64,000 bases of DNA, from positions 20,945-84,944 of the forward strand of contig NZ_PEHF01000033.1 of the NCBI RefSeq assembly GCF_015762685.1, in the 5' to 3' direction. The notes beneath the pieces are model-generated. The model searched no databases and was not told the DNA's origin. It saw only the letters and a list, made by a program, of their open reading frames with translations. A program made the translations under genes and the position numbers. Shown here one piece after another: positions 8,785-18,482 of this stretch; within the stretch, counting starts at the first letter, position 1; every line of letters starts with the position of its first letter. The DNA is from Candidatus Symbiopectobacterium sp. 'North America' (GTDB lineage Bacteria > Pseudomonadota > Gammaproteobacteria > Enterobacterales > Enterobacteriaceae).

Positions 8785-10212
8785 ATGACGATGTTTTCGC
8801 TGTATTTGAAATCGCACCTTCGGGAAACATGCAAACGATTACTCACTGCAAGTCTGCTCAGTACTGCGTTGCCCATCGCCGTGGTGATGCCCACCACCGC
8901 GCTGGCCGCAGGTGTATCAGAAGTGGCGGAAACCAATGTGGTGCACCTGACGGTTCATCAAGGACGCCTGTTGCAACTCGATGGCCTGCCGGACAGCGTG
9001 CTGGTCGCAGACCCTAATATCGCCAGCTTCGAGCTGCCTTCGCCGGGCAACCTGTTTGTCTATGCCAAAAGCATCGGCACCACCACGCTCTACGCCATGG
9101 ATGAAAACGGCACGGTGATCAACGCCATCCGTCTGGTTTCCGAGCACGATTTAAAAGCGCTGGGCGAGCGAATCAAACGCGAGTTTCCCGGCGCGGATAT
9201 CCAGTTGGAAGAGTCCATCCCCAGCGGCGTAATTGTGCGTGACAGCGTAGACACCCCGCAAGATGCGAAACGCGTCATCGACAGCGTGCAGGCATACATC
9301 AGCGCATCCGCCGGTGCACAAGGTGGTGGCGGTGGCGGCGGTGAAAAACTGCCGGGCAGCAGCGAATCCTCCGCCAAAGTGATTAACCAGCTCAAGATCA
9401 AAACCCCGTCACAAATCAACATTCAGGTGCGTGTGGTGGAAGTCTCACGCAAATTAACCAGCGAACTGAGCTTTAACTGGGCAGCCTCACTGAGTACCGG
9501 CAGCGGCAACATCAACGCAGGCAGCGGAACGCGATTGGGGCTGTTTGACTCCGCCACAGGGCGCTTTAGCAACCACACCGATGCCGGTTTCTTAAGCTTT
9601 GGCCGCTCACGCTTAAGCGGCTTGTTAACCGCGTTAAACCAGCAGGGCATGGCGACGGTATTGGCAGAACCTAATCTGACCACGATCTCCGGCGAGACGG
9701 CCGCCTTTGCCGCCAGTGGCGAAGTGCCTATCGTGCTTATCACCAACAACAGCGTCAGCATCGATTACAAATCTTACGGCGTGATCCTGCGTATGACGCC
9801 AACGCTGCTCTCTGCCAACCGCATCAGCCTGCACATTGCGCCGGAAGTGAGCGAAATGACGGACGTCGGCGCAGTAGATATCCCCGGCGGCTCGCGCGTA
9901 CCGGCACTCAAAGTGCGCCGCACCGATACCACGGTAGAGCTGGCCAGCGGGCAAAGCTTCGCACTGGCAGGCATGCTGCGCAGCGCCAACGGCCAAACCG
10001 TGACCGGCGTACAGGGATTAAGCAGCATCCCCCTATTGGGACGCGCTTTTGAAAACGAATCCACCAGCCATGAAGAAACCGAACTGGTGATCATCGCCAC
10101 TGCCTATGTCGTTGAGCCGGTCAATGCCGGAGAACTGCAAACGCCAGGGCAAGGGGTAAGAATGTTGGATGCCGTCACACCGAGCTTCGGCTCCGTCGGC
10201 TACCTCTACTAA
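8785..10212 (+). CDS. cpaC: Tad pilus secretin (CpaC/RcpA)
   Basis: Outer-membrane secretin channel of the Tad pilus, 475 residues, intact. It has a long basic N-terminal signal sequence, a BON/T2SS-like N-terminal domain (about 45-150), a Gly-rich linker at about 175-185, and the secretin core (about 200-450), including VLAEPNLTTISGETAAFAASGEVPI and the C-terminal PLLGRAFENESTSHEETELVI. It forms a large oligomer through which Flp fibres leave. It sits between cpaB and cpaD as is typical. Confidence 0.93.
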   Translation: MTMFSLYLKSHLRETCKRLLTASLLSTALPIAVVMPTTALAAGVSEVAETNVVHLTVHQGRLLQLDGLPDSVLVADPNIASFELPSPGNLFVYAKSIGTTTLYAMDENGTVINAIRLVSEHDLKALGERIKREFPGADIQLEESIPSGVIVRDSVDTPQDAKRVIDSVQAYISASAGAQGGGGGGGEKLPGSSESSAKVINQLKIKTPSQINIQVRVVEVSRKLTSELSFNWAASLSTGSGNINAGSGTRLGLFDSATGRFSNHTDAGFLSFGRSRLSGLLTALNQQGMATVLAEPNLTTISGETAAFAASGEVPIVLITNNSVSIDYKSYGVILRMTPTLLSANRISLHIAPEVSEMTDVGAVDIPGGSRVPALKVRRTDTTVELASGQSFALAGMLRSANGQTVTGVQGLSSIPLLGRAFENESTSHEETELVIIATAYVVEPVNAGELQTPGQGVRMLDAVTPSFGSVGYLY

Positions 10213-10236
10213 CCCTGGATGATAACGGTGAAAAAC

Positions 10237-10905
10237 ATGAATAAACACACTACAACGTGCACGCTGTTCTCCATGACGCTCTGCGCCTGCGCGCTGTTAT
10301 TGGCCGCATGCGGCGACAGCAGCATCAATAAAATGCGTGCCGATCGTTTCGAACAACCGGCACTCAAACCGATCGAGGTCCGCCCGACTTCACTGGCGGT
10401 GACGCTGGCGGTTGCGCCTAACGGACGCGGCTTTACGCCCGAATCGCTCAAGCAGCTTAATGTCATGCTGAAAGATCAGGGGCGCCTCGCCAAACAAACC
10501 CTGACGCTGATCCCACATTCAGTACGCGGCGAGCAAATGGCAGACCGCCTGGCCGTCGTGCTGAAAAATGCCGGGGCTGACGCGCGCAACGTGAAGCAAT
10601 TACGTCGTTCGACAGCAGGCGGCCAAACCGGCGATCTGGAAGTGATTTCAGAAGCGCTGGCGGTGAAAACCACGCGCTGCGAAGTGAACAATCCCGATCA
10701 GTTGATGGTGAAACCTTTTGAAGGCATTGGCTACCTCGGCTGTGCCACACAAAACAGCCTGGCGAAGATGGTGGCTGAACCACGTGATCTGATTCAGGCC
10801 AAGGCGCTGGACGCTGCCGATGGCGTCACCGCTGTGAACAGCATCGAACGCTATCACAAAGGTGAAGTGAAAGAGCTCATCGACATTAACTTTGACGAAG
10901 ATTAA
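10237..10905 (+). CDS. cpaD: Tad pilus lipoprotein CpaD
   Basis: Outer-membrane-associated lipoprotein that assists the secretin, 222 residues from ATG 10237 and intact. A lipobox LLAAC lies near residue 24. The C-terminal half carries the CpaD features: paired cysteines, and NPDQLMVKPFEGIGYLGCATQNSLAKMVAEPRDL. GGTGA seven bases ahead supports ATG 10237 over ATG 10219. It is 25 bases behind cpaC. Confidence 0.88.
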   Translation: MNKHTTTCTLFSMTLCACALLLAACGDSSINKMRADRFEQPALKPIEVRPTSLAVTLAVAPNGRGFTPESLKQLNVMLKDQGRLAKQTLTLIPHSVRGEQMADRLAVVLKNAGADARNVKQLRRSTAGGQTGDLEVISEALAVKTTRCEVNNPDQLMVKPFEGIGYLGCATQNSLAKMVAEPRDLIQAKALDAADGVTAVNSIERYHKGEVKELIDINFDED

Positions 10906-10919
10906 AGGCGAGGCATTCC

Positions 10920-11416
10920 ATGAGCGACATTACCCTTACCGATGGCGAAGCGTTGGCACAACCGCTGGTCGCCTTCGTGCATGACGCCCGCGAGGCGGCT
11001 GACGTCAGAGATCTGCTCTCGCGCCTGAACCAGCAGGACGTGCCGGTGCTGTCCGGCGGTATTGCTGACGCACGCCAATGGTGCGAGTTGAATGTACCGC
11101 CGCGTATCCTGCTGGTGGATCTTGATGATACCCACTGGCCACGCTGGAAGAGTTGCTGGGCGTGTGTGGCCCCACCACCCAAGTGGTGGCGGCAGGTAAA
11201 GCGCAGGATATCGGCCTGTACCGTGCACTGCTCCAGATTGGCGTGGTGGATTATCTGGTTAAGCCTTTCACCCTCGACCTGCTGGCGACAACGCTCGCCA
11301 AGTGCGAAGGCCAACAGGCCGGGCCGGAATACGCCCGCATGGGCAGAACCATCGCAGTGGTCAGCGCCAGCGGCGGTTGCGGCGGCACCTACCGCGACGC
11401 CGCGTCAAATGGATAA
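10920..11416 (+). pseudogene. tadZ: TadZ/CpaE remnant: frameshift plus loss of ATPase domain
   Basis: TadZ/CpaE normally has a receiver-like domain followed by a MinD-like ATPase and places the pilus apparatus at a pole. Here the receiver-like part starts at 10920 and reads to RILLVDLDDT (about 11130), shifts frame, and continues from about 11150 (LEELLGVCGPTTQVV). It ends in VVSASGGCGG, the start of a deviant Walker A, and then joins TYRDAASNG and a stop. The whole ATPase domain, typically about 250 residues, is missing, so an internal deletion has fused the start of the ATPase domain to the 3' end of the gene. The stop overlaps the tadA start. Certainly non-functional as an ATPase. Confidence 0.85.
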
Positions 11417-12647
11417 CCGCACCAGCTAGCGCCGCCTGATCCGTGCACAGCTTTACGATCAGATCGATGCGGGTAAAGCGGTCATGATGGGCCGCGACAA
11501 GCTGCTGGCGCAAATTGAAACCGTGATTCGCCGCATTTGCGACGAACAGCGCCTCCAGCTTTCGCGTCAGGAATAGGAAGCCATCGCCGCCGAAATGCTG
11601 GATGAAATGACCGGTATCGGGCCGATCCAGCCGCTGCTGGCATATGATACCGTCAACGATATTCTGGTCAACGGCGCACAGCAGGTGTTTATCCAGCGTT
11701 TCGGCAAACTGGAACTGTCACCGATTACCTTTATCGATGAAGAGCACGTGTTCAACACCGCACAGCGCATTGCAGCAGCGGTAGGACGGCGTATCGATGA
11801 AGCCAGCCCGATGGTCGATGCACGCTTGCCCGACGGCAGCCGCGTTAACGTGATCACCTACCCGCTGGTGATCGACGGTACCACCATTTCGATCCGTAAA
11901 TTCATGCGGCGCAACCTGTCGCTGGAAACGCTGGCGGAACGCCGCTGCATGTCTTACGCCATGGCGGATGTGCTGAATAAGGCGATGCAAGCCCGCGTGA
12001 ACGTCATCGTGTCTGGCGGTACCGGTGCCGGTAAAACCACGCTGCTCAACGCGCTGTCGCAGAAGATCGGCAGCACCGATCGCATTATCACCATCGAAGA
12101 TGCCGCCGAGTTGCAATTGCAGCAGGAGCACGTGGTGCGGTTGGAAACGCGTCCGGTAAGCGCCGAAGGCACCGGACGCGTCGATCAGCGCGATCTGATG
12201 CGTAACGCGCTGTGTATGCGCCTGGATCGCATCATTCTGGGTGAGGTGCGCGGCGGCGAGAGTTTCGACATGTTGCAGGCGATGAACACCGGCCATAACG
12301 GCTCGCTCTGTACCGTGCACGCCAACACCTCGCGCGATGCCATCCAACGTCTGGAAAACATGGTGATGATGGCCAACATGCAGTTGCCGCTGATGGCTAT
12401 CCGCCGTCAGATCGCCAGCGCCGTGCATTTGATTGTGCAGATTGAACGTATGCGCGACGGCATGCGCCTCGTGGTGTCGATTACCGAAGTGTGTGGCATG
12501 GAAAACGAAGTGATCCAGCTTCAGGATCTGTTCAGCTTCCAGATCCAGGGCATGGACGGCCAAGGCATGCTCACTGGTGAATATGTGCAGCACATTCAGC
12601 GCCCGCAGTTCTACAGCGACAAAGCGCACCTGTTTGATGCGCAGTGA
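11409..12647 (+). pseudogene. tadA: Tad secretion ATPase TadA/CpaF, two amber codons
   Basis: Hexameric traffic ATPase that drives Flp assembly, 412 codons in one continuous frame apart from TAG at 11427-11429 (after MDNRTS) and TAG at 11574-11576 (after LSRQE). Everything after 11577 is undamaged: Walker A SGGTGAGKTT, the Asp box region RIITIEDAAELQL, Walker B RIILGEVRGGE and the His box GHNGSLCTVHAN. An internal ATG at 11595 could produce a 350-residue protein with the whole catalytic domain but lacking the N-terminal helical domain. Both ambers are one C-to-T step from CAG. Confidence 0.9.
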
Positions 12648-12664
12648 GGATTGAAGGAGAGCCA

Positions 12665-13637
12665 ATGAGTGATGTACGCCTGAATCTGATCACCCTGCTG
12701 ATATTTTGCTGCGTCTTTGCGCTGGTGCTGGCTATCGCTGCCTGGAAAAAAGCGCGCCGGCAGCGCGAACAGCGCTGGCAACAGGTGTTAAAAGAGGTTA
12801 GCCCAGCCGCCGCCGAGATAACCTCCAACTCCATCCTGCGCGATGAAGTCACGACACCCTATTATGCGTGTGCCGCTGCTGGGGCGTGCACTGGCGATCC
12901 TCTGGGCGCAGTTAGCGTTTATCAGCTGGAAAAAAAACCTGGTACAGCGCGCACTCTCGTTAGGCGCTGTCAGTCTGGTGATCGGTATGATCATGGGGCA
13001 GCGCACGCTGCTGCCGTTGACGATGGGATTGGTCTTTTCCCTGCTGCTGTTTGTCAGCACGGCTGTGCTGCTGTTCCGCTCCACGTTACAAAAGCACCTG
13101 AAAGCACTGCGCGAAAGCCTGCCGGAAGCGATCGATGCCATTACCCGCAGTTGTCGTGCAGGCGTACCCGTGGCGAATACCTTCGCCATCGTGGCAGAGC
13201 ACCTGAGCGGCCCGCTGGCCAAGGAATTCAAAACCATCGATCACTGGCTCAAACTGGGTATTCCCTTACGTCAGGTGATCCAGACCTCTGCCACACGGGT
13301 ACCGATGGCGGAATACCGCTTCTTCGTGGTGATCCTGATCATCAACCAGGAGGCCGGTGGCCGGTTGGGTGAGACGCTGGAGCGACTCTCTGCCACGCTG
13401 CGCGACAGGCGTGAACTGCAACTGAAAGTGCAGTCGAAAACCTCAGAAGCGCGCGCGTCTGCCAAGATTGTCGCCGCGCTGTTCCCCTGCTGTCTCGCCT
13501 ATTTGTATATGAAGTCACCGGAGGATTTCAGCTTTTTGTTCTCTGACCCAGTGGGCACCTCGGTGCTGATTTACGCCCTGTGCAGCGTCTCGCTGGGGAT
13601 GTTGGTGACCCATTTGATGGTCAAGCGGGTTGGATAA
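12665..13637 (+). pseudogene. tadB: Tad inner-membrane platform protein TadB, frameshifted
   Basis: Member of the T2SS-F (GspF-like) inner-membrane platform family. The start at 12665 has a strong GAAGGAGA site. The frame runs to ILRDEVTT, then a single-base excess in a C run near 12855 shifts it; the body resumes as IMRVPLLGRALAILWAQ and runs intact to 13637, with the T2SSF pattern (LPEAIDAITRSCRAGVPVANT, GGRLGETLERLS) and C-terminal membrane helices. An internal ATG at 12843 could give a 264-residue N-terminally short protein. Confidence 0.88.
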
Positions 13638-13649
13638 GAGAGAGCCGAA

Positions 13650-14607
13650 ATGACGTTATTGAGCGACCCCTTACTGCTGCTGGCCCTGGTACTGATCATC
13701 ACCGGTATCCTGCTGGGACGTACACAACATCAAGCACGCCAGTACAAGCTGTTGGAAAACCGCCTGCGTGGGCACCTGCCTGAGGCTAGCCGCGAGACAG
13801 ATTCACAAGACACTATCCTGCGTGGTCAGGGCACCGCGTTATCTCCCTGGCTGGAAGCGCTGCTGCGCCCGCTCGCGGTACAGGGCGAGCGACTGGCTGG
13901 TTCAGATCGCGATCGCTGCAACCTGCGCCGCATGTTGGATCTGGCGGGTTTACGCCGTCATGAAGCGGTGGGCTGGCTGGTGATGGGCAAATTTATCACC
14001 GGTGCACTGATTGCCGTACTGCTGGTCTGGGGATGGCTACCCGCAGCCGATCGACTCAGTCTGACAGGCGTCGCCACCGGCCTTATCGGCTTTTTTGTCG
14101 GCACGCTGTTGCCCGAGTGGTGGCTACGTTGGCGTGCTGCCAGTCGGGGCGAAAAGCTGGCGCGCGGTACCGGACGCGCTGGATCTGATGGTGGTATGCG
14201 CCGAAGCGGGTTTGCCAATCGGGCGTGTCCTGCACGTGGTATCGAAAGAGCTGGGCCTTTCCTCACCGGAAATGGCGGATGAACTGCACTACACCGCCTC
14301 CGAGTTGCAGATCTTGTCCGATCGTACCTTAGCGATGATGCATCTGGCAGAGCGCACTCGAGTCAGCGAAATCGAAAGCATGGTCGCCACCCTGATTCAG
14401 GCGGAACGCTACGGCACCCCGCTCTCTCAGGCGCTGCGCACGATTGCCGACGAAAGTCGAAAAACACTGATTTTAGGGCTGGAAGAGAAAGCGGGAAAGC
14501 TACCCGCCCAACTCAGCGTGCCATTGATGACGCTGATCCTGCCACCGATTATCGCCATTATGGCCGCCCCCGCCTTAGTGCGCGTGGTGCGCCTGTTGTC
14601 ACAATGA
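13650..14607 (+). pseudogene. tadC: Tad inner-membrane platform protein TadC, frameshifted
   Basis: Second T2SS-F-family platform protein of the Tad system. The frame from ATG 13650 reads correctly to RWRAASRGEKLAR, then a frame change inside a GCGCGCGG stretch near 14160 moves to the frame AVPDALDLMVVCAEAGLPI, which continues normally to 14607 and ends in two membrane helices (LILPPIIAIMAAPALV). Loss of one GC dinucleotide would explain it. The gene begins 12 bases after tadB. Confidence 0.88.
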
Positions 14608-14629
14608 ACCACCGATGGAGTCCGTGAAG

Positions 14630-15496
14630 ATGTTTGTTCAGATAACCTTGAGTAACAAAACGGCTTACCGCCGCCACACCTTCTCATTGACCGTGTTGCT
14701 GCTCATTATGGTGCTGGCCGGTTGTGGCAGTTCAATGGCGATCAAGGGCAATAAAGACGAAGGGCTGCGTCTGGCGCGTTTACTGCGCGATCAGGGTCGG
14801 GTGGAAGCCGCAACCGACGTCTATACGCGTTTGGACAGCCGCAACATGCTGAAAGGCCGGGAGATGCTGGAATACGCCAGCGTTGCTGCACTGGCGAGCT
14901 CCCCCCAGCAAACGCTGGAGCTGTACAGCTGTGCACGCCAGGTATTAGGCGGCGACACGGATAAAATGTCCCCCGAAGAAGCGCTCGCCGTGTGTCTCGG
15001 CATGGGTCGCGCCCAGCTCGCGCTGGGGCGTAACACCATGGCGCAGAAAGATTTCACCTGTGCACTGAAAGCGCAGCCAAACAACACGCTGGAGCTCAAT
15101 GGCATGGGCGTGGTGATGGACAGCTCAGGACAGCACACGCACGCTCGTCAGATGTTCGAAAAAGCCTTGCAAGTGAATCCGGCTGATGTCTCCGCCATCA
15201 ACAATCTGGCGCTCTCCTGGCTTGCCAGCGGCAACCCGGACAAAGCAATTCCGTTGCTGCGCTCACTGGATGACGGCAACACCACCGGCAAACTTAATCT
15301 GGCGCTGGCCTATCTCGCCAGCGACCGGGAAGAGGACGCACGCACGGCACTCGGTGCCATCGCCCAACCACAGCGCATTGATGCCCTGATTGCCTCGCTG
15401 CATCAGCGTTTGCAACAAATGCAGCAGGATAAAACCCGTGGCGAAACGCTGCTGGCCTCCAGCCGCCAACGCCTGCAACTGAGCAACCCGAAATAA
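14630..15496 (+). CDS. tadD: Tad pilus TPR lipoprotein TadD
   Basis: Intact protein of about 288 residues with a signal peptide and lipobox VLAGC, followed by tetratricopeptide-type helical repeats (about residues 45-270), for example LELNGMGVVMDSSGQHTHAR and VSAINNLALSWLASGNPDKA. TadD is thought to be an outer-membrane pilotin for the secretin. I start at ATG 14630 because GGAG lies 10 bases ahead. Its stop overlaps the tadE start by one base. Confidence 0.9.
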   Translation: MFVQITLSNKTAYRRHTFSLTVLLLIMVLAGCGSSMAIKGNKDEGLRLARLLRDQGRVEAATDVYTRLDSRNMLKGREMLEYASVAALASSPQQTLELYSCARQVLGGDTDKMSPEEALAVCLGMGRAQLALGRNTMAQKDFTCALKAQPNNTLELNGMGVVMDSSGQHTHARQMFEKALQVNPADVSAINNLALSWLASGNPDKAIPLLRSLDDGNTTGKLNLALAYLASDREEDARTALGAIAQPQRIDALIASLHQRLQQMQQDKTRGETLLASSRQRLQLSNPK

Positions 15497-16032
15497 TGGC
15501 ACGCATGCGCGATACGCTCCGACATCAAGCCAAGCGCTGGCGCGCCGCGCACGGCGTGGCCGCGACCGAGGTGGCCTTTTTGGTTCCGGTCGCGATGATC
15601 GGTGTGATGATGCTGTTTGAGCTGGCGCGTATCGGGCTGGTGATCGCGGTCGGTAGCGCGGCGCTGGATAAAGCGGTGCAGAGTTTCCGCCTTGATAATC
15701 TCAGCGCCGCCAGCCCGGAAAAGATGAGCACGCGCCTGAAAACGCGCATGGTGGATTCGGCCTATGGCTACCTTAGCGCGGACAACCTTACCGTTAACGT
15801 GCTGCATTTCGAAAACCTGAACCAGTTGGGGGGATTTACCGCCAGCGGTACTGCATCAAACGACACGCAAAACGGCGAAGAGAACACCACCACGCTGCCG
15901 GTGTGGTCCGTCACGGTGCAGATTGAAAAGGCGTTTATCACGCCGCTGCCGGAAGAGTTAACACTGGGCACCACCTTCCGCTACCAGTACAAGCACGTGT
16001 TCGGCACGGAGTTACGCAATGACAATGACTAA
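15496..16032 (+). CDS. tadE: TadE-like minor pseudopilin
   Basis: Intact 178-residue pseudopilin. The basic leader ends at HGVAATEVAFLVPVAMIGVMM, a TadE-type prepilin signal and membrane helix (residues about 20-50) with Glu near +5, followed by a periplasmic domain. TadE and TadF are processed by the same prepilin peptidase as Flp and are needed for pilus formation. The 3' end overlaps the tadF start. Confidence 0.88.
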   Translation: MARMRDTLRHQAKRWRAAHGVAATEVAFLVPVAMIGVMMLFELARIGLVIAVGSAALDKAVQSFRLDNLSAASPEKMSTRLKTRMVDSAYGYLSADNLTVNVLHFENLNQLGGFTASGTASNDTQNGEENTTTLPVWSVTVQIEKAFITPLPEELTLGTTFRYQYKHVFGTELRNDND

Positions 16033-16621
16033 GATGCTATTGCGTTACCTGAAACGCTTTCGTCGCTCATGCCGTGGGGTTGCGGCAGTGGAAACCGCGC
16101 TGGCGTTTCCGATTGTTCTGGCGATTGGTTCGCTCTGTGCCGACATGTACAGCGTTGGTCTGGAGCGCTCTCGTATGGAGCAGCGTGCAGGTGCCATCGT
16201 CTCAATACTGGCGATGCAGCAAGATCTGACGGAAACCGGGTTGCAGGGGTTACTGGATACCGTGCTGCCCAACCAGGGATTAGGGAATTATCAGCTGCTG
16301 ATTAGCAACGTGCGTCAAACCGGCGATCTCTATTGACAACTGAGCCGTGGCACGGTGAAAGGGCTGTGCGTGGGAAGCGAAATCCAGCCGAATCCCCCCT
16401 ATTTGCCAGACCTGCCCGAGCGCGATGCCAAATAGGGCAACAAGAGCACCTCCATGCTGGTGGTGGAGATTTGTCGCCAGGGTAAAGACCTCGCCCTGCT
16501 GGGTGGCATGTCATTAGGCGGTTTGTTACACGCCACGGCAATCAATCGGGTTGCCATCGGCGTCGTGGATTTAGATGAAACCCTGAGCAAAGAAGCTGGG
16601 TTGGATAACGATAAAACATAA
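16019..16621 (+). pseudogene. tadF: TadF-like pseudopilin, two nonsense mutations
   Basis: Reading frame of 201 codons starting at ATG 16019 inside the end of tadE. It has a TadE/F-type leader (RGVAAVETALAFPIVLAIG) and a periplasmic domain. The frame is broken by TGA at 16334-16336 after QTGDLY (Trp probably expected) and TAG at 16433-16435 after ERDAK, and ends naturally at TAA 16619-16621. The translated part would be 105 residues including the pseudopilin helix. Confidence 0.85.
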
Positions 16622-16792
16622 CGACGCGTGACGGGCAAAAAGACCCACCATAACCACGCGCACCGATACAGAGCCATGTCGTATTTTTTCCCGCTTATTC
16701 GGGCGGGATACCTATGCACTAAATTTGGTCAATCAGGATAATAAAAGATAAAAAACGATTAAAAACAGTCGATTGAAAAATACAGCCGTCGC
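16622..16792. other. Intergenic gap tadF-tadG
   Basis: An unusually long gap for a tad operon. It contains a short GC hairpin (TCCCGC...GCGGGA around 16688-16710) and then an AT-rich run before tadG, so it may hold a weak terminator and a promoter. No small gene is apparent. Confidence 0.4.
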
Positions 16793-18397
16793 ATGCGCCC
16801 CTTTTGGCGTGCTGCGCTGTCCGCTTTTATTCATCAGGAAACCGGCGCAGGCACGGCGTTCTACGTGCTCGGCACCATGGCACTGCTGGTCAGCGCTGCC
16901 TTCATTGTCGATACCTCAACGGCCACTGGCGATGCCACACAGATCAAGCGCGCAACGGACGCCGCCGCACTGGCTGTCGCGCATCAGGCTACGATCAACG
17001 GCGACGAGTATGACCCGGAACAGATTAAAGAACTGGCCTATCAATATGTCAAAAACAACCTAGGGTTAAACAACGCGCTCGACAACAAACTCACCCGTGA
17101 AGACGTCACCGTCACGGAAGGCCGTAAAAACAACACGCGCAAAACGTACACCGTCGAAGCCAGCTTCAACACCCAGCCCAGCCTGTTGAAACTGGGTGCT
17201 CGAAAACAGGCGGTTTATTCCACGGCGGAAGTGATCAATCGCCCGACGGAAATTGCGATGGTGCTGCCCGTCATTAACGGTATGAGCGCGCGCGATCTTG
17301 CTGCGCTCAAGCGGCTGAGTAAGGATTTTGCCAAGCGCATGTTGGACAGCGCAGACGGCAAACGTGACAACCTGTGGATCTCGTTGGTGCCGTTCAGCCA
17401 GGCGGTGAATGTCTACGACGCACAGGACGCCAACCGTATTCGCCGTTGGGCCAGGCCGGGAGCGCTGAACCCGATAGAGCTTAGCTCGCTCTTTCGTACC
17501 GGTTACGCCAGCCTGGCCGATCGCCGTATTCCCGATAGACGTGCCAATCTGTTGTGCATGTATAGCGGGCTGGGAGAAGAAGAGAATTTTTTCTGGGATG
17601 AACCCCGGTGGCGCAATTCAGGGTGTATTACCGCGCCGACTTGCCACAAAACGGTAGCCCTGGCGCAGAGCCTATCTCATGGGTTGGCCCCAATCCTTTC
17701 TTTGGTCAAGCCGCAGGGGTTAACGACATCCGCTGGATGGTTGCGGATCTGGATGGTTGCGGATAAAGGTTGCCCCAACGCCGCTTTGTTGCCGCTCACC
17801 AACGATCTGAATAAGGTGGACGAACGCGTCGATCAGTTCTCAATCCGTTTTAACGTCAACTACGCCATTGCGATGTCTTGGGCGGGTGCGGCGTTATCGC
17901 CCAACATGCGCGGCAGCGAAGGCTGGGGCGACGCGAAATTGCCGCTGGATTTCAATGTCGACGGCAGCGGTGACGGCCAAAAAGTGGTCATCATGCTGGC
18001 GGACACCTATTCCGATCCGGAAGGCACGGGCGGGTACGGCCAGTTCGACACCGACAGCTACAACTTCAATCCCGGCCAATTCGCTGGGGAAACGGGCAGC
18101 GATGGGTCACGTGAGTTCGCAAAACGCCGCTTCGAAGACCTGTGTACCAGCTTTCGTGCACGCAATATCAAATTTTATTTCGTGGGTGTCCGGCCAGGAG
18201 ATCCCGATAACTACGGTCAGAATCTGTTTGATGACATTGCCACACCTGGGTTGTTGATCTGCACCGAAGGCGATAAACGCATGAGCTTTATCGACGGTCG
18301 AGGGTTTGGTGCAGCGGAAGACCCGCTGGCAGCACGTCTGGAACGTATCGCCAGCCAGATCGAAACGGAAGGCGGCTATGTGCGTCTGATTGAATAA
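16793..18397 (+). CDS. tadG: TadG-like protein with a hidden, self-compensated double frameshift
   Basis: Membrane-anchored TadG-like protein of 534 residues, with a TadE/G-type N-terminal helix (FYVLGTMALLVSAAFIVDTS) and a long periplasmic region ending in a vWA-like fold (KVVIMLADTYSDPEG, IKFYFVGVRPGDPDN). The frame is open throughout, but from about 17625 to 17750 it is probably wrong: the +1-shifted reading there gives YYRADLPQNGSPGAEP and WVGPNPFFGQAAGVNDIRWM, far more protein-like than the annotated PTCHKTVALAQSLSHG. A base lost near 17625 and a 16-base tandem duplication at 17734-17765 together restore the frame. About 40 residues in the middle are therefore scrambled; function is uncertain. 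Confidence 0.8.
   Translation: MRPFWRAALSAFIHQETGAGTAFYVLGTMALLVSAAFIVDTSTATGDATQIKRATDAAALAVAHQATINGDEYDPEQIKELAYQYVKNNLGLNNALDNKLTREDVTVTEGRKNNTRKTYTVEASFNTQPSLLKLGARKQAVYSTAEVINRPTEIAMVLPVINGMSARDLAALKRLSKDFAKRMLDSADGKRDNLWISLVPFSQAVNVYDAQDANRIRRWARPGALNPIELSSLFRTGYASLADRRIPDRRANLLCMYSGLGEEENFFWDEPRWRNSGCITAPTCHKTVALAQSLSHGLAPILSLVKPQGLTTSAGWLRIWMVADKGCPNAALLPLTNDLNKVDERVDQFSIRFNVNYAIAMSWAGAALSPNMRGSEGWGDAKLPLDFNVDGSGDGQKVVIMLADTYSDPEGTGGYGQFDTDSYNFNPGQFAGETGSDGSREFAKRRFEDLCTSFRARNIKFYFVGVRPGDPDNYGQNLFDDIATPGLLICTEGDKRMSFIDGRGFGAAEDPLAARLERIASQIETEGGYVRLIE
17734..17765. repeat. 16-base tandem duplication in tadG
   Basis: TGGATGGTTGCGGATC is followed at once by TGGATGGTTGCGGATA. Removing one copy and reading in the +1 frame gives the smooth sequence NDIRWMVADKGCPNAALL, which indicates a recent slippage duplication (16 = 1 mod 3) that corrected an earlier frameshift. 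Confidence 0.85.
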
Positions 18398-18482
18398 TTA
18401 TCTGACTTTAAAAGAAATGATGTGATTCATCCTTCAACGTTGGCACGTTAATTTTGGCACTTTAACTACAGGACACGACACC

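Noticed and set aside
11718..12665. Long open frame antisense to tadA
   Set aside because: His/Gln-rich composition typical of a shadow of GC-rich coding sequence; the sense strand encodes a clear secretion ATPase.
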